64,000 nucleotides of DNA from Vibrio anguillarum. Its GTDB lineage: Bacteria; Pseudomonadota; Gammaproteobacteria; Enterobacterales; Vibrionaceae. The notes beneath the pieces were generated by a model, which did not search any database, had not been told where the DNA came from, and worked only from the letters and a program-made list of their open reading frames with translations. Location of the stretch: assembly GCF_001989995.2 (NCBI RefSeq), contig NZ_JAHGUP010000025.1, forward strand, positions 145,111 through 209,110, in the 5' to 3' direction. Numbering within the stretch: the stretch's first letter is position 1; each line of letters opens with the position of its first letter. Made by a program: the position numbers and the translations under genes. Positions 22,811 to 34,033 of this stretch are shown in pieces.

Positions 22811-23743
22811 CTAAGGTAAGGTGAATCGAGCGACTTTACCGGAAGTATACCCAGAAAGGTCTACAGGTTCACTTGCAAATGTCATTGAAACGCTTTCAGG
22901 CGCGCCAAGAATGATTTGAAACGGAGCTTCACCTTGCAAGGTTACGGTTTGCCCTGATTTTTTAATCCCAGTGGAAAGGGTTTTACCTGCTGCATCTTTC
23001 ACCTGAATCCAACAATCTGCGCTGAATGTGAGTGTTAGAGGAGCGTATGGATTCGTTGCATCCTGCGGTGGCGTCTTATCCAATACAGGATCGTCGCTCG
23101 CACTCAGGTCGGCTTCGGCTGTATCATCTTCAGGTGAAGGGATAAGTTCTGCAGCCTGAGTGTTGATTTCTACAGGGGCATCCACCGCTTCTGCTTCTAC
23201 TTCTACTTGAGATTCGTCAACCGTAGGTACTAATTCAGGAACGGTCGTGAAATCCTCATCTCGCAAACGTTCAACCGATGTCGACGTGATTGATGGTGAA
23301 CTCTCAAGCACAACATTCTCTTGTTCTTGGTTTTGCCACCACCATAATGAGGAAATACCAATAATGATGGCAAAAATACCCCATGTCAGCGTCATAATAC
23401 GGCTATCGTGTTTCTCTCGCTTGGTTTTCTTCGAAAAACTTTGCATCGGTTGTTCAGCGACAACCGTAGGATAGCAATCATCAAAGGAAGCTAAAATAAC
23501 TGACTCTTTGATCCCGACGGCCTTCGCATAGGAACGTAAATAACCGCGAGTAAACGTCGCCACTTGGTCCGAGGCGAAGTTATTCTCTTCTAAACTCTGA
23601 ATGATAGAGAGACGTAACCGCAACCTATCGGCAACTTGCTTTTGCGTTAATCCCAACGCTTCACGCTTTGCCTTTAATAAAGTACCGGGTTGCACCGTGT
23701 CTGTTTTTACATCTGCAATAATCTGTTCTTGTTCAGTAGTCAT
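22811..23743 (-). CDS. rodZ: Cytoskeletal protein RodZ
   Basis: 310-aa bitopic membrane protein linking MreB to the cell-wall elongation machinery. Residues about 20-85 form a Cro/Xre-like helix-turn-helix ([18 protein letters not shown]) that binds MreB, then a basic segment KKTKREKHD, one membrane helix near 118-140, an acidic Ser/Thr/Pro-rich linker, and a C-terminal beta domain ([19 protein letters not shown]). ATG at 23743 gives MTTEQEQ; an extension of six residues is unlikely. First gene of rodZ-ispG-hisS-yfgM-bamB. Confidence 0.94.
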   Translation of the reverse strand: MTTEQEQIIADVKTDTVQPGTLLKAKREALGLTQKQVADRLRLRLSIIQSLEENNFASDQVATFTRGYLRSYAKAVGIKESVILASFDDCYPTVVAEQPMQSFSKKTKREKHDSRIMTLTWGIFAIIIGISSLWWWQNQEQENVVLESSPSITSTSVERLRDEDFTTVPELVPTVDESQVEVEAEAVDAPVEINTQAAELIPSPEDDTAEADLSASDDPVLDKTPPQDATNPYAPLTLTFSADCWIQVKDAAGKTLSTGIKKSGQTVTLQGEAPFQIILGAPESVSMTFASEPVDLSGYTSGKVARFTLP

Positions 23744-24022
23744 CCGTTTTGTACATCTCATTATGTTATGGCTCGAATGGCACCGTCATCACTTTTATTG
23801 TTATTAGTTCGTAGTAATAAAATGGTGCATTCCAACACGGTGAAAAATTTGCATTCATTGATGCAGGCGACAGTTCAAATTTAACATTACGTCAGTTAGC
23901 AATTCTAATGGATATTTGACGTTAAACAACATGGCTTTAGGAAAGAAATTACAGCTAGGTCAATATTTTTCATAAAATTGACGTCAAAATCGCGGAAAAT
24001 TATTTCAAATGGTAAAAATGCA
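23744..24022. other. Intergenic region between rodZ and rlmN
   Basis: About 280 bp, AT-rich, with no supported gene. It should contain the rodZ promoter. Some bacteria have pilF/pilW here; none is present. Confidence 0.5.
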
Positions 24023-24048
24023 CAAAGCCAGAGGAATCTCTGGCTTTG
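24023..24048 (-). terminator. rlmN terminator
   Basis: Perfect 11-bp stem CAAAGCCAGAG / CTCTGGCTTTG with loop GAAT, beginning 15 nt after the rlmN stop. A T-rich stretch follows on the minus strand. Confidence 0.8.
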
Positions 24049-24062
24049 CTTTATCATCCGAT

Positions 24063-25184
24063 TTAGACCGATTTGACAGGAATGACATCGCCACCCATTT
24101 GTTTCATTTTGGTCCGTTTGGTTCTATCAATCACATCACCCACTAGCTGCCCACAAGCGGCATCAATATCATCACCACGAGTTTTACGCACCGTCACTGT
24201 GTGTTCATACTGCATCAGTGTTTTTTGAAAACGGTCAATACGTGAATTACTCGGTTTTTTATAAGGTGAACCGGGATAAGGGTTAAATGGGATCAGGTTA
24301 ATTTTGCACGGCGTGCCTTTCATCAACTTAGCCAATTCGTGCGCGTGGTCCATATCGTCATTGACGTGATCCAGCAACACATATTCCACCGTAACCTTGC
24401 CACGGTTTGCATTTGAAGTGGCGATATAACGACGCACTGAGGCCAAGAAATCTTGAATATCCCAGCGATCATTGATCGGCATAATTTCGCTGCGTAATTT
24501 GTCATTGGGTGCATGCAATGAAATCGCTAATGCAACATCGATTTGCCCTGTCATTTGATCAAGACCAGAAACCACGCCCGAAGTCGACACGGTGACACGA
24601 CGTTTTGACAAGCCAAAACCTAAATCATCCAGCATGATCTCTAACGCTGGGATCAAGTTTTTCATGTTGAGCAAAGGCTCGCCCATCCCCATCATGACTA
24701 CGTTAGTAATCGGACGACGACCCGTCTCTTTCTCAAGGCCAATTTCTCTCGCTGCGCGCCACACTTGCCCGATAATTTCAGACACTTTGAGGTTACGGTT
24801 AAAACCTTGCTGAGCCGTTGAACAAAATTTACACTCCAGAGCACAACCAACTTGAGAGGAGACGCACAAAGTCGCTCGCTCTTCCTCTGGGATATAGACC
24901 GTTTCAACATCTTGATCGCCGACACGCATCGCCCATTTAATCGTACCATCAGACGAATGTTGTGCTTGTGAAACGATCGGCGCGCGAATTTCACAGCGTT
25001 GCTGCAGTTGCTCACGCAGTTTCTTGTTGATATTGGTCATTTGTTCGAAGTCATCACAACCAAAATGGTAGATCCACTTCATGACCTGATCAGCGCGGAA
25101 CGCTTTTTCACTGAGCTCTTCAGCAAAAAATTTACGCAGACCTTGGCGATCAAAATCAAGTAGATTGACTTTTTCAATAGTCAT
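24063..25184 (-). CDS. rlmN: Dual-specificity 23S rRNA/tRNA adenine-C2 methyltransferase
   Basis: Radical-SAM enzyme that methylates A2503 of 23S rRNA and A37 of some tRNAs; 373 aa. The [4Fe-4S] motif CxxxCxxC is at Cys114, Cys118 and Cys121 ([10 protein letters not shown]). The methyl-carrying cysteine is expected in the C-terminal AACGQLVG. Other motifs: MGMGEPLLN and [10 protein letters not shown]. The ATG at 25184 has GAGAGG 4 nt upstream. It follows ndk, with a strong terminator between them at 25335-25360. Confidence 0.97.
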   Translation of the reverse strand: MTIEKVNLLDFDRQGLRKFFAEELSEKAFRADQVMKWIYHFGCDDFEQMTNINKKLREQLQQRCEIRAPIVSQAQHSSDGTIKWAMRVGDQDVETVYIPEEERATLCVSSQVGCALECKFCSTAQQGFNRNLKVSEIIGQVWRAAREIGLEKETGRRPITNVVMMGMGEPLLNMKNLIPALEIMLDDLGFGLSKRRVTVSTSGVVSGLDQMTGQIDVALAISLHAPNDKLRSEIMPINDRWDIQDFLASVRRYIATSNANRGKVTVEYVLLDHVNDDMDHAHELAKLMKGTPCKINLIPFNPYPGSPYKKPSNSRIDRFQKTLMQYEHTVTVRKTRGDDIDAACGQLVGDVIDRTKRTKMKQMGGDVIPVKSV

Positions 25185-25334
25185 GTGGCCTCTCAACGAC
25201 GGAAACAATAAATAAGGGCGCGAATTGTACAGCCTTTATGCAGTAACAACAAGGGTTGTACAACCCTTCAATTACTAAGTCATTCAATGCTTGGCGGATT
25301 GTTTTTACTCTACAGCTCCCAATCATACGAGTAT

Positions 25335-25360
25335 AAAAAAGCCTCACAACGTGAGGCCTT
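25335..25360 (-). terminator. ndk terminator
   Basis: Stem GCCTCAC / GTGAGGC with loop AAC, flanked on the minus strand by a six-T run. It lies 34 nt after the ndk stop, separating ndk from rlmN. Confidence 0.9.
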
Positions 25361-25393
25361 AATCGAAAGGATTTGGGATAGAGAACGCCAAGA

Positions 25394-25819
25394 TTAACGA
25401 GAGAAAATCTCTGATTCTGGGAAGAAAAAGGCGATTTCACGTGCCGCCGATTCAGGACTATCACTGCCATGAACTGAGTTATGGCGCATGCTTAATGCGT
25501 AATCAGCACGAATGGTTCCACATGCCGCTTCTTCTGGGTTAGTTTTACCCATTAATTCGCGGTAACGAGCAATAGCATCTTCACCTTCAAGCACTTGAGC
25601 CATGATCGGCCCTGAGGTCATAAATTCTTTTAGTGCTGGAAAAAACGCTTTGCCTTCATGCTCAGCATAAAAGCCGCTCGCTTGCTCTTCGTTCAAATGT
25701 ACCATTTTCGCGGCGATAATACGCAAACCTGATTTTTCGATACGGTGATAGATTTCACCAATCAAGTTACGTTCTACCGCATCGGGTTTAATGATAGAAA
25801 ATGTTCTTTCTAGAGCCAT
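25394..25819 (-). CDS. ndk: Nucleoside diphosphate kinase
   Basis: Balances nucleoside triphosphate pools by moving the gamma-phosphate through a phosphohistidine; 141 aa, full length. Active-site His117 lies in [14 protein letters not shown], and the N-terminus [20 protein letters not shown] is typical. It lies between pepB and rlmN, as in other Vibrio genomes. Confidence 0.98.
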   Translation of the reverse strand: MALERTFSIIKPDAVERNLIGEIYHRIEKSGLRIIAAKMVHLNEEQASGFYAEHEGKAFFPALKEFMTSGPIMAQVLEGEDAIARYRELMGKTNPEEAACGTIRADYALSMRHNSVHGSDSPESAAREIAFFFPESEIFSR

Positions 25820-25857
25820 AAGGTTATCCTTTTTCTTTTGTTTTTTTAGTTATAGTG

Positions 25858-25889
25858 AACCGCCCACAACAGAGAGTTGAGCGGTTTTT
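25858..25889 (-). terminator. Hairpin after pepB
   Basis: Stem AACCGC-C-CAAC / GTTG-AGCGGTT (one bulged position) just downstream of the pepB stop. The T run is on the plus side, so terminator strength on the minus strand is doubtful and pepB-ndk read-through is possible. Confidence 0.45.
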
Positions 25890-25891
25890 CA

Positions 25892-27187
25892 TTATTGAGC
25901 TTGGTCGGTCAAAATGCGTGCTAATGTACGCACCCCCATCGCCGTTGCACCTGCGGCCCATTTATCGCTTGCTGATTTGCGGTAAGTACCGGCGCAGTCA
26001 AAGTGCAGCCACCCTTTTTTGTAATCTTCAACAAAGTAAGAGAGGAAGGCCGCTGCGGTACTTGCTCCCGGTGAATAATCACCTGAGCTGATGTTAGAGA
26101 GATCCGCAAAGCTTGAAGGTAACATAGAGCGATGAAACTCAGCCAAAGGCAGAGGCCATAAGCCTTCTTTCTCTTGGTGAGCTGCCACCAATGCCTGCTG
26201 GGATAAGCTCTCATCAAAGCTGAGTAGTGCATGGTAATCATTGCCGAGTGCATTTTTGGCGGCACCCGTTAATGTCGCGCAATCAATAATAAGCTGCGGT
26301 TTTTGCTCGTTAGCATAAATCAAGCCATCGGCCAACACTAGGCGGCCTTCTGCATCGGTGTTCATTATTTCAACTGTGGTGCCGTTTTTATAAGTGATGA
26401 TATCACCTAGTTTCAAGGCGCGTCCGGAAACCATATTTTCTGCACAACACAAAATGAGTTTCACACGTTTATTAAAACCACGCATGATAGCCAAACCAAG
26501 ACCACCGGTGATCGTTGCAGCGCCCCCCATATCTGCTTTCATCGCCGACATAAAGTTGGACGTTTTTAAACTGTAACCACCAGAATCAAAAGTAATGCCT
26601 TTGCCAATTAAGCAAGCAAAAACAGGAGCACTTTCTTTTCCTGTCGGATTGTAATCGAGTTGCAGCATGGCTGACGTACGCTCGGAGCCGCGACCAACCG
26701 CATAAATACCTTCCCAACCTTCGGTGAGTAGATCTTTATCTTTGACAATGCGGTAGCTGACATGCTCAGGGGCTAGCGATTTGATGAACTCAGCCGCCAT
26801 GGTCGCTAACTGACGCGGCGCGACTTCTTCAGCGCTTTTATTGATGATATCACGCGTCCATTCCGTCGCTTTAATACGATATTCTAACTCGGCTTGATCT
26901 GACTCACTCAGCGGTTGCCATTCTAGTGTGTTGAGTTTTTTCGCTTCACGATAACCTTGGTAGAAAGCCCAAATATTTTCTAAGTGCCAACCGTCACCTT
27001 GTAGGCTGATAGCTCTGATAGCTTGCCCATCAAGCTTACGTGCCGCGCGCTGAACCGCGCTGAGTTCATGCTCACTCTCAATAGCATGAATTGTGGCACC
27101 ATTTTCTGAAAACGAAACAATCGCCTTTTCTCCCCACTGAGGCTGGGCAGCTTGTTGGCTGATAAATACGGACATCTTTGTAGACAT
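25892..27187 (-). CDS. pepB: Peptidase B (M17 leucyl aminopeptidase family)
   Basis: Cytoplasmic dimetal aminopeptidase, 431 aa. It has the M17 signature [14 protein letters not shown] with metal ligands, [14 protein letters not shown] upstream of it, and CATLTGA. It is closer to E. coli PepB (427 aa) than to PepA in length and in its position next to the isc operon. ATG at 27187 has AAGGAG 5 nt upstream; the 27-residue extension is rejected. A strong terminator at 27284-27313 separates it from iscX, so it likely has its own promoter within 27188-27283. Confidence 0.94.
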   Translation of the reverse strand: MSTKMSVFISQQAAQPQWGEKAIVSFSENGATIHAIESEHELSAVQRAARKLDGQAIRAISLQGDGWHLENIWAFYQGYREAKKLNTLEWQPLSESDQAELEYRIKATEWTRDIINKSAEEVAPRQLATMAAEFIKSLAPEHVSYRIVKDKDLLTEGWEGIYAVGRGSERTSAMLQLDYNPTGKESAPVFACLIGKGITFDSGGYSLKTSNFMSAMKADMGGAATITGGLGLAIMRGFNKRVKLILCCAENMVSGRALKLGDIITYKNGTTVEIMNTDAEGRLVLADGLIYANEQKPQLIIDCATLTGAAKNALGNDYHALLSFDESLSQQALVAAHQEKEGLWPLPLAEFHRSMLPSSFADLSNISSGDYSPGASTAAAFLSYFVEDYKKGWLHFDCAGTYRKSASDKWAAGATAMGVRTLARILTDQAQ

Positions 27188-27283
27188 GGTTTCTCCTTGC
27201 CTGAATATGGCCTCACCTGTGCCATTACGATTAAATAACCAAGGGATGTTAGCATTTTGTAGGGTCAAAATGTCAACTTGATA

Positions 27284-27313
27284 AAAAAACGGACCATTCG
27301 GTCCGCTCTTTTT
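27284..27313 (-). terminator. isc operon terminator
   Basis: Stem CGGACC / GGTCCG with loop ATTC, flanked by A and T runs; on the minus strand seven Ts follow. Located 66 nt after the iscX stop. Confidence 0.9.
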
Positions 27314-27371
27314 AGTTAAAATTGTTAACTCTGTGATGTTTTACTGAATAACCATCATGTTAGCAATAGTC

Positions 27372-27566
27372 TTAGTCGATCTCTTCCATCCAACATAGAA
27401 TAATCGCTTCGAGAATTTTTTCGTTGGAACGGTTTGGCTCATCATCAAACTCTTCCAGTTCCATCACCCACTGGTGTAGATCCGTAAAACGTACATTTTT
27501 AGGATCTACGTCTGGGTATTGCTCACAAAGCTCGATCGCAATGTCACGAGAATCGGTCCATTTCAT
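27372..27566 (-). CDS. iscX: IscX, Fe-S assembly modulator
   Basis: 64-aa acidic protein that binds IscS and iron and tunes cluster synthesis. [25 protein letters not shown] and [12 protein letters not shown] are the conserved blocks; the Asp/Glu-rich surface is the iron and IscS site. Last gene of the isc operon, 50 nt after fdx. Confidence 0.96.
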   Translation of the reverse strand: MKWTDSRDIAIELCEQYPDVDPKNVRFTDLHQWVMELEEFDDEPNRSNEKILEAIILCWMEEID

Positions 27567-27616
27567 TTTGCTTTCCTTTTACAAACAGTCAACGGGCGTT
27601 GATACACTCAATAGGA

Positions 27617-27955
27617 TTAATGATCTTCAGAAGCCAGATTGAGTGTGTACTTTGGAATTTCAACCACTAAATCTTCGTTAGCGACTCTAGCTTGGCAGCC
27701 AAGGCGAGATTCAGGTTCAAGACCCCACGCTTTATCAAGCATGTCATCTTCCAACTCATCACTCTCATCCAGTGAGTCAAACCCTTCGCGAACGATAATA
27801 TGGCAAGTCGTGCATGCGCAGGATTTTTCACACGCATGTTCAATAGCGATACCATTTTTCAGCGCCACATCCAGTACGGTCTCTCCTGCTTGCGCTTCCA
27901 GAACGGCACCTTCAGGACAAAGCTCTTGGTGAGGTAACACAATAATCTTAGGCAT
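27617..27955 (-). CDS. fdx: [2Fe-2S] ferredoxin of the isc operon
   Basis: 112-aa electron carrier that supplies reducing power to cluster assembly on IscU. Cluster ligands are Cys42, Cys48 and Cys51 in CEKSCACTTC, plus Cys near 87 in the SRLGCQA segment; Cys46 is the extra non-ligand cysteine also seen in E. coli Fdx. It is 11 nt downstream of hscA. Confidence 0.97.
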   Translation of the reverse strand: MPKIIVLPHQELCPEGAVLEAQAGETVLDVALKNGIAIEHACEKSCACTTCHIIVREGFDSLDESDELEDDMLDKAWGLEPESRLGCQARVANEDLVVEIPKYTLNLASEDH

Positions 27956-27966
27956 AATTTTTCTCT

Positions 27967-29820
27967 TTAAATATCATCTACCGATTGACCAGCAAGTGCA
28001 CTGCGAATGGATTTATCCATACGGCGTGAAGCAAAATCTTGGCTGGCTTTGTCTGTCTCTTTAATTCCTTGCTCGATGGCATCGGCGCTATCACCATTAC
28101 GCAGCACAATTAAATTTTCTATTGCATTCAGAAGGATCTGCTTTTCTGACTCAGATAACAATTCATCACCATCGGCCTGTAAGGCAGAGATCAAACCTTC
28201 GATTACACGATCGGCTTCTACACGTTGCTCTGCCAGAGCGCGAGTCTGCATATCTTGTTTGGCAAACGTCATCGAATCTCGCAGCATATTGGCTACTTCA
28301 TTATCACTCAGTCCATACGAGGGCTTAACTTGAATTTCCGCCTGAATTCCCGTACTTTTTTCCATCGCTGTCACGGAGAGTAAGCCATCTGCATCAACTT
28401 GATAAGTTACGCGGATATGCGCGGCACCCGCCGTCATTGGTGGAATACCTTTTAGTGAAAAACGAGCCAATGAGCGGCAATCGTCTACCATCTCACGTTC
28501 GCCCTGCACCGTATGGATGCTCATGGCCGTTTGACCATCTTTGAAGGTGGTGAATTCTTGAGCTTTCGCAACAGGAATGGTGGTGTTACGTGGGATGATT
28601 TTTTCCACTAAGCCACCCATGGTTTCAATACCCAGCGACAGCGGAATGACATCCAGCAGGAGCATTTCTGAATCGGGTTTATTACCGACCAAAATGTCGG
28701 CTTGAATTGCTGCACCAATCGCGACAACTTCATCAGGGTTGATGTTAGTTAGCGGTGTGCGGCCAAAAAACTCACCAACTAAGTCTCGAACCAGTGGCGT
28801 ACGAGTTGAACCGCCGACCATCACCACTTCCAACACTTCATCTGCCGTAATCTCAGCATCTTTGAGTGCTCGACGACACGATAGTAAGGTTTTCTTTACT
28901 AGTGGCGTGATGAGTTGGTTAAACTCATCGCGAGTTAAACGCCCTTGCCAACCCAGCACAGAAACCTCGACACTATCACTATCAGATAAAGCAATTTTCG
29001 CTTCGGTGGCCGCATCAAGCAATGCTCGTTGCTGCTCTGCACTGAGCGGTTCAGCTAAGCCGATTTGGCTCAAAAAATGGTCAGCAATCAAATGGTCAAA
29101 ATCATCACCACCGAGCGCAGAATCGCCACCAGTCGCGAGTACCTCAAACACGCCTTTCGACAGACGTAAGATAGAGATATCAAACGTACCGCCACCTAAA
29201 TCATAAACCGCAATCACACCTTCTTGCGCTGAGTCTAAGCCATAAGCAATCGCTGCAGCGGTAGGTTCATTGAGTAAACGCAGTACGTGCAAGCCGGCAA
29301 GTTGAGCGGCATCTTTGGTGCCCACGCGCTGCGCATCATCAAAGTAAGCAGGTACGGTAATCACCACGCCCGCTAATTCACCACCTAACGACGCTTCGGC
29401 ACGCTGAGCAAGAGATTGAAGAATATCGGCGGAAACTTGAATCGGGTTCTTATCACCTTGCGCCGTTTGCAAAATAGGCAAACCGTTGTCACTGGCTTTG
29501 AAACGATAAGGTAATGTGGGATAACGCGCCTGAATGTCAGCCAGTGAACGGCCGATCAAACGCTTCACAGAAATGATGGTATTGGCAGGATCAACTTGCG
29601 CGTGTGCTCTGGCATCAAAGCCTACGCAACGCTCTTGAGCCGAATAGTGGACCACCGAAGGGAGGATCGAGCGTCCTTGTTCATCAGCAAGCGTCGTCGC
29701 ATTACCGCTTCGAACCGATGCGACTAATGAGTTGGTTGTCCCCAAGTCGATACCCGCTGCGAATTTATGCTGATGCGGCGCAGAGCTTTGACCGGGTTCT
29801 GCAATTTGAAGTAATGCCAT
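27967..29820 (-). CDS. hscA: Hsp70-type chaperone HscA
   Basis: 617-aa specialised DnaK homologue that, with HscB, helps transfer clusters from IscU. The nucleotide-binding domain has [12 protein letters not shown], the phosphate loop [14 protein letters not shown] and [12 protein letters not shown]; the C-terminal half is the substrate-binding domain that recognises the LPPVK motif of IscU. It follows hscB by 21 nt and precedes fdx. Confidence 0.98.
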   Translation of the reverse strand: MALLQIAEPGQSSAPHQHKFAAGIDLGTTNSLVASVRSGNATTLADEQGRSILPSVVHYSAQERCVGFDARAHAQVDPANTIISVKRLIGRSLADIQARYPTLPYRFKASDNGLPILQTAQGDKNPIQVSADILQSLAQRAEASLGGELAGVVITVPAYFDDAQRVGTKDAAQLAGLHVLRLLNEPTAAAIAYGLDSAQEGVIAVYDLGGGTFDISILRLSKGVFEVLATGGDSALGGDDFDHLIADHFLSQIGLAEPLSAEQQRALLDAATEAKIALSDSDSVEVSVLGWQGRLTRDEFNQLITPLVKKTLLSCRRALKDAEITADEVLEVVMVGGSTRTPLVRDLVGEFFGRTPLTNINPDEVVAIGAAIQADILVGNKPDSEMLLLDVIPLSLGIETMGGLVEKIIPRNTTIPVAKAQEFTTFKDGQTAMSIHTVQGEREMVDDCRSLARFSLKGIPPMTAGAAHIRVTYQVDADGLLSVTAMEKSTGIQAEIQVKPSYGLSDNEVANMLRDSMTFAKQDMQTRALAEQRVEADRVIEGLISALQADGDELLSESEKQILLNAIENLIVLRNGDSADAIEQGIKETDKASQDFASRRMDKSIRSALAGQSVDDI

Positions 29821-29841
29821 GGGTTGGTCCTTATTATCGAA

Positions 29842-30357
29842 CTAGCCGAGTAACTGTTCTTCGACTCTTTCTATTTCATTTTTGAGCTTGGCAATAAATT
29901 TAAGCTTGCGAACCGTATCAGCCGCAAGGTTCCATTGAGCCTGATTAAGTTGTTGCTCAACCAAGGTAAGATGCTGTTTATACATCTTGCTAACTCTGTT
30001 TTCAAAATCGAATAACGCACTTTCAACATCAGACTGTGAGGCGATGGCTTCAAGCTCTTCTCGCAGCTCCATTTGCTCCATTAAAAACAGCGGATCTTGC
30101 ATGGTTTGGTGTTCTGCGCGTAACTCTATGCCTTGTTCAAGCAACAAGTATTCTGCGCGACTGATCGGCGATTTTAATGTTTGATAAGCATCATTGATTT
30201 GTGAGGCGTTTTGCACAGCAAGCAGGCGATCTCGCTCAGACGCAGTGGCAAAGTTGTCGGGATGAAACCGTTTTTGCAGCGCACGAAACTGAGAAGAAAG
30301 AAGGCTACCATCCAGTGCAAACTGACTTGGTAGCCCAAATAATTCAAAATAGTTCAT
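29842..30357 (-). CDS. hscB: J-domain co-chaperone HscB
   Basis: 171 aa. The J domain at residues 1-75 includes NYFELFGLP and the HPD tripeptide in KRFHPDNFA that stimulates HscA ATPase; the C-terminal three-helix bundle binds IscU. Start chosen at 30357 to give the canonical MNYFELF, although AGGAG is 10 nt upstream; a GTG two codons earlier has shorter spacing and is possible. Confidence 0.96.
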   Translation of the reverse strand: MNYFELFGLPSQFALDGSLLSSQFRALQKRFHPDNFATASERDRLLAVQNASQINDAYQTLKSPISRAEYLLLEQGIELRAEHQTMQDPLFLMEQMELREELEAIASQSDVESALFDFENRVSKMYKQHLTLVEQQLNQAQWNLAADTVRKLKFIAKLKNEIERVEEQLLG

Positions 30358-30423
30358 TAACACATTGCTCCTAGTGCTCGACACTAGGCTCAAGTGAGCC
30401 TAGTCACGCCGAAAGCCAATCCG

Positions 30424-30747
30424 TTACACGTTGAAGCTTTCACCACAACCACATTCGCTTTTTGCATTCGGGTTGTTGAACTCAAAACCTTCGTTTAGCC
30501 CTTCTTTGACATAGTCAAGCTGTGTGCCATCAAGGTAGACGAGGCTTTTCGAATCGATAATCACTTTGACACCATGATCTTCAAACACTTCGTCTTCTTC
30601 GTTAACGTCATCAACGAATTCAAGCACGTAAGCCATACCCGAGCAGCCTGTTGTTTTCACTCCAAGACGTAAACCTACGCCTTTGCCTCGGTTATCTAGG
30701 AATGCTCGAACGCGATGCGCTGCTGTTTCAGTTAAGGTAATGGCCAT
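30424..30747 (-). CDS. iscA: A-type Fe-S carrier IscA
   Basis: 107 aa. The three conserved ligands Cys35 (TTGCSGMAY), and the C-terminal pair in [10 protein letters not shown], bind iron or an Fe-S cluster for delivery to targets. Encoded between iscU and hscB. Confidence 0.98.
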   Translation of the reverse strand: MAITLTETAAHRVRAFLDNRGKGVGLRLGVKTTGCSGMAYVLEFVDDVNEEDEVFEDHGVKVIIDSKSLVYLDGTQLDYVKEGLNEGFEFNNPNAKSECGCGESFNV

Positions 30748-30809
30748 ACTACAACCTTAGATTCTTAGTTTGAACTTATGGGAGTGAACCATCATTCACT
30801 CCCTTAATA

Positions 30810-31193
30810 TTATTGTTGGTGTTTCTTTTTATAATCGGCAACGGCAGCTTTGATCGCATCTTCCGCCAAAATCGAACAGTGAACTTTCACTGGTGGAAGC
30901 TCTAGCTCTTCCGCGATTTCAGAGTTCTTAATGGCTGCCGCTTCGTCAATGCTCTTGCCTTTCACCCATTCAGTAACCAGTGAGCTCGAAGCAATCGCGC
31001 TACCACAACCGTAGGTTTTAAATTTTGCATCTTCAATGATGCCTTCTGGCGTCACTTTAATTTGTAGCTTCATTACATCGCCACAAGCTGGAGCGCCAAC
31101 CATACCACTACCAATGGTTGGATCTTCTTTATCAAAAGAGCCAACATTACGTGGGTTTTCATAGTGATCAATTACTTTTTCGCTGTATGCCAT
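30810..31193 (-). CDS. iscU: Fe-S cluster scaffold IscU
   Basis: 127-aa scaffold on which IscS-derived sulfur and iron form a [2Fe-2S] cluster. Ligands: Cys37 (GAPACGDV, with the adjacent Asp), Cys63 (YGCGSA) and Cys106 (VHCSIL). The HscA recognition motif LPPVK precedes the last cysteine. Directly downstream of iscS. Confidence 0.99.
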   Translation of the reverse strand: MAYSEKVIDHYENPRNVGSFDKEDPTIGSGMVGAPACGDVMKLQIKVTPEGIIEDAKFKTYGCGSAIASSSLVTEWVKGKSIDEAAAIKNSEIAEELELPPVKVHCSILAEDAIKAAVADYKKKHQQ

Positions 31194-31249
31194 GATAGTT
31201 ACCTCTAATCCTCTATTTCCTTGGGAATAAACCAGTGCCTTTTAAAGGA

Positions 31250-32464
31250 CTAGTGATGTGCCCATTCAACGGTGTTTAAATCCACACCCTCTTGATACAT
31301 ATCCCATAGAGGAGACATGTCACGTAATTTGCTTACGGCTACGCGGATTTGTTCAACGGCGTAGTCCACTTCTTCTTCGGTCGTAAAACGGCCAAATGAG
31401 AAACGAATCGAGCTGTGCGCCATTTCATCGTTCAAACCAAGCGCACGCAATACATATGACGGCTCTAAGCTGGCCGACGTACAAGCACTACCTGATGATA
31501 CCGCTAAGTCTTTTAAAGACATCAGTAGCGATTCGCCTTCAACAAAGGCAAAACTAATATTCAGGTTGTGCGGAACACGCTGATCTAAATCGCCATTCAC
31601 ACTCACGGCTTCCATGTCTTGTACACCAGCGAGTAGACGGTCACGCAATGCTTTTGCGTGGTCAAAATCTTTTTGCATGTCTTGCTTAGCAATACGGAAT
31701 GCTTCACCCATACCTACGATTTGGTGCGTTGGTAATGTGCCTGAACGGAAACCACGTTCATGGCCGCCACCGTGCATTTGCGCTTCAAGACGGATACGAG
31801 GTTTACGGCGAACATATAATGCGCCAATCCCTTTAGGTCCATACGCTTTATGCGCTGAAAGGGAGATAAGATCCACTTTCATTTCTTGCACATCAAGGGG
31901 AATTTTACCGGCAGATTGCGCTGCATCTACGTGGAAAATTATCTTGCGTTCACGGCAAAGCTCACCGATCGCCATGATGTCCTGAATTACGCCAATTTCG
32001 TTATTCACGTGCATGATCGACACCAAAATTGTGTCATCACGCATTGCCGCTTCTAATTTTTTTAGATCAATCAAGCCATTCGATTCTGGCTCAAGATAGG
32101 TCACTTCATAGCCTTCACGCTCAAGCTGACGACATGGATCAAGCACCGCTTTATGCTCGGTTTTACAGGTAATGATATGCTTACCTTGCTTGGCATAGAA
32201 ATGCGCCACACCTTTGATCGCGAGGTTATCTGACTCTGTCGCACCGGATGTGAATACGATTTCGCGAGGATCAGCATTAAGCAGTTCAGCAATTTGCTCA
32301 CGCGCAGTGTCTACGGCTTCTTCTGCCTGCCAGCCATAACGGTGCGATCGCGATGCTGGATTACCAAAAACACCATCCATCGTCATGTACTGAACCATCT
32401 TTTCAGCCACGCGAGGGTCAACTGGACAGGTAGCTGAATAGTCAAAATAAATAGGCAGTTTCAT
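31250..32464 (-). CDS. iscS: Cysteine desulfurase IscS
   Basis: 404-aa PLP enzyme releasing sulfur from cysteine for Fe-S clusters, tRNA thiolation and thiamine. The PLP lysine is in [16 protein letters not shown], and the mobile persulfide cysteine near residue 328 is in [14 protein letters not shown]-terminus [16 protein letters not shown] is standard. Second gene of the isc operon, 26 nt after iscR. Confidence 0.99.
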   Translation of the reverse strand: MKLPIYFDYSATCPVDPRVAEKMVQYMTMDGVFGNPASRSHRYGWQAEEAVDTAREQIAELLNADPREIVFTSGATESDNLAIKGVAHFYAKQGKHIITCKTEHKAVLDPCRQLEREGYEVTYLEPESNGLIDLKKLEAAMRDDTILVSIMHVNNEIGVIQDIMAIGELCRERKIIFHVDAAQSAGKIPLDVQEMKVDLISLSAHKAYGPKGIGALYVRRKPRIRLEAQMHGGGHERGFRSGTLPTHQIVGMGEAFRIAKQDMQKDFDHAKALRDRLLAGVQDMEAVSVNGDLDQRVPHNLNISFAFVEGESLLMSLKDLAVSSGSACTSASLEPSYVLRALGLNDEMAHSSIRFSFGRFTTEEEVDYAVEQIRVAVSKLRDMSPLWDMYQEGVDLNTVEWAHH

Positions 32465-32490
32465 TTTCTACTCCAATGTAAACATTGCCG

Positions 32491-33012
32491 CTATGAGCGG
32501 GCATTAAGACCTACGGGCACCGAGCCGATAATCACGGTATTGGTATTTTTATTGGTTAACCCGTGGTTCACCGTCAGGCCCAAGCCTTGGCGGTCAGAAA
32601 TTTCTAGTACTTCATTATCAATCATTAACTCGCCAAGAGTAATGTTGTTCAGAAAGTCACTAATGCGAGAGCTAAGATCTCGCCATAACGTATGTGTTAA
32701 GCAGCGAGTGCCACCTTGGCAGTCGGCTCTTCCATTACATTTTGTTGCATCAACTGATTCATCAACAGCGGCAATCACAGTACCAATCGAAATTGAGCAG
32801 GCATCTGCACCTAAGCGGTATCCACCACCTGGACCACGCACACTAGCAACTAGCCCCGCTTTACGCAGTTTAGAAAACAGCTGCTCAAGGTAAGAGAGCG
32901 AAATGCCTTGCCGTTCGGAAATATCCGCCAGTGGCACTGGGGTTTGTTGCGAATGCAGAGCCACATCTAACATGGCTGTAACCGCATATCTTCCTTTAGA
33001 TGTAAGTCTCAT
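32491..33012 (-). CDS. iscR: Fe-S cluster-sensing regulator IscR
   Basis: 173-aa Rrf2-family winged-helix regulator. The recognition helix region is [19 protein letters not shown] with the wing [11 protein letters not shown]. The [2Fe-2S] ligands Cys92, Cys98, Cys104 and His107 are all present ([13 protein letters not shown]). With its cluster it represses isc; without it, it activates other promoters. ATG at 33012 gives MRLTSKGRY; a longer frame is rejected. Two tandem type-1 sites lie just upstream, consistent with autorepression. Confidence 0.98.
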   Translation of the reverse strand: MRLTSKGRYAVTAMLDVALHSQQTPVPLADISERQGISLSYLEQLFSKLRKAGLVASVRGPGGGYRLGADACSISIGTVIAAVDESVDATKCNGRADCQGGTRCLTHTLWRDLSSRISDFLNNITLGELMIDNEVLEISDRQGLGLTVNHGLTNKNTNTVIIGSVPVGLNARS

Positions 33013-33052
33013 ATCACCGTATCCACATTGATTATGTGGTTGGAATTTTTCC

Positions 33053-33077
33053 ATACCCGATTAAATAGGTCAAGTAT
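33053..33077 (-). promoter_or_regulatory. IscR type-1 site, iscR-proximal
   Basis: Reading plus, ATACCCGATTAAATAGGTC followed by AAGTAT matches 22 of 25 positions of the type-1 IscR consensus ATASYYGACTRWWWYAGTCRRSTAT as I recall it. It lies 41 nt upstream of the iscR start. Confidence 0.75.
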
Positions 33078-33102
33078 TTATTTGACTAATTTAGTCAGGT
33101 AT
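33078..33102 (-). promoter_or_regulatory. IscR type-1 site, iscR-distal
   Basis: TTATTTGACTAATTTAGTC followed by AGGTAT matches 23 of 25 consensus positions and abuts the proximal site without a gap. Together they resemble the tandem operators of the E. coli iscR promoter. Confidence 0.85.
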
Positions 33103-33127
33103 TTAACCCTATTATTAATCTGGATAA

Positions 33128-33856
33128 TTATTGATTGCTGCGATGCTTCTCAATTGAGGTCAACACACCACGTAATATATTGATTTCTTGAGACTCTGGA
33201 CGCGAACGAGAAAATAGCCGACGGAGTTTATTCATGATCTGTCCCGGCTGTTCCTTTGAAATAAACTGTGTCTGTATCATTACCTTTTCAAGATGCTGAT
33301 AGAACATTTCTAATTCGTGATGCAGAGGGTACGCTTCTTCTGGCTGGGCTTGATAACCTTTTTTTTCATTATTTAGATAGGCAACACGCACCTCATAACT
33401 CAATGTTTGTACGGCCATAGCAAGGTTTAACGAACTGTATTCAGGATTAGCCGGAATGCACACATGAAAATGGCATTTTTGCAGTTCATCGTTGGTCAGC
33501 CCGGTTTTTTCTCGGCCAAATACTAAAGCAACCGGGTATTGCTGCCCCTCTTGCGCCAATTTTTCCCCACATTCACGCGGTTCAAGCATTGGCCATTCTA
33601 AAGTTCGTGAGCGAGCACTTGACCCAACCACCAGGCCACAATCTGCGACAGCCTGCTCTAGCGTATCCACGACCTCCGCATTTAAAGCGATGTCGCTTGC
33701 TCCAGCAGCTAGAGCGATCGCTTGAGCGTCTACCTCGCATTGAGGCGAAACCAAAATCATTTTACTTAGGCCCATGACCTTCATCGCTCGGGCAGCAGAA
33801 CCAATATTTCCTGAATGAGATGTCCCTACTAAAATGATTTTTACATTGTCTAGCAT
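33128..33856 (-). CDS. trmJ: tRNA (cytidine/uridine-2'-O-)-methyltransferase TrmJ
   Basis: 242-aa SPOUT methyltransferase that 2'-O-methylates position 32 of several tRNAs. N-terminal [21 protein letters not shown] and the knotted SAM site [17 protein letters not shown] and [17 protein letters not shown] are characteristic. Start is uncertain: ATG at 33856 matches family N-termini (MLDNVKI) but has no clear ribosome site; a GTG five codons earlier is the alternative. Between iscR and the divergent suhB, the usual gammaproteobacterial order. Confidence 0.95.
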   Translation of the reverse strand: MLDNVKIILVGTSHSGNIGSAARAMKVMGLSKMILVSPQCEVDAQAIALAAGASDIALNAEVVDTLEQAVADCGLVVGSSARSRTLEWPMLEPRECGEKLAQEGQQYPVALVFGREKTGLTNDELQKCHFHVCIPANPEYSSLNLAMAVQTLSYEVRVAYLNNEKKGYQAQPEEAYPLHHELEMFYQHLEKVMIQTQFISKEQPGQIMNKLRRLFSRSRPESQEINILRGVLTSIEKHRSNQ

Positions 33857-34033
33857 TACGTTGTACGCCACTCTATTTTAAACGACAGAATACTAACATA
33901 AACCTGACTAAAATGGTCAGGTCCTTTAGCTACACATAAACAACCGAGCAAAAAATAGCCACTTCCTTTTTAATAAAACTTTGTTATACTGCTGCCCGCT
34001 TTTTCGTTCTTTAACATCCGTTGGGAAAACTGT

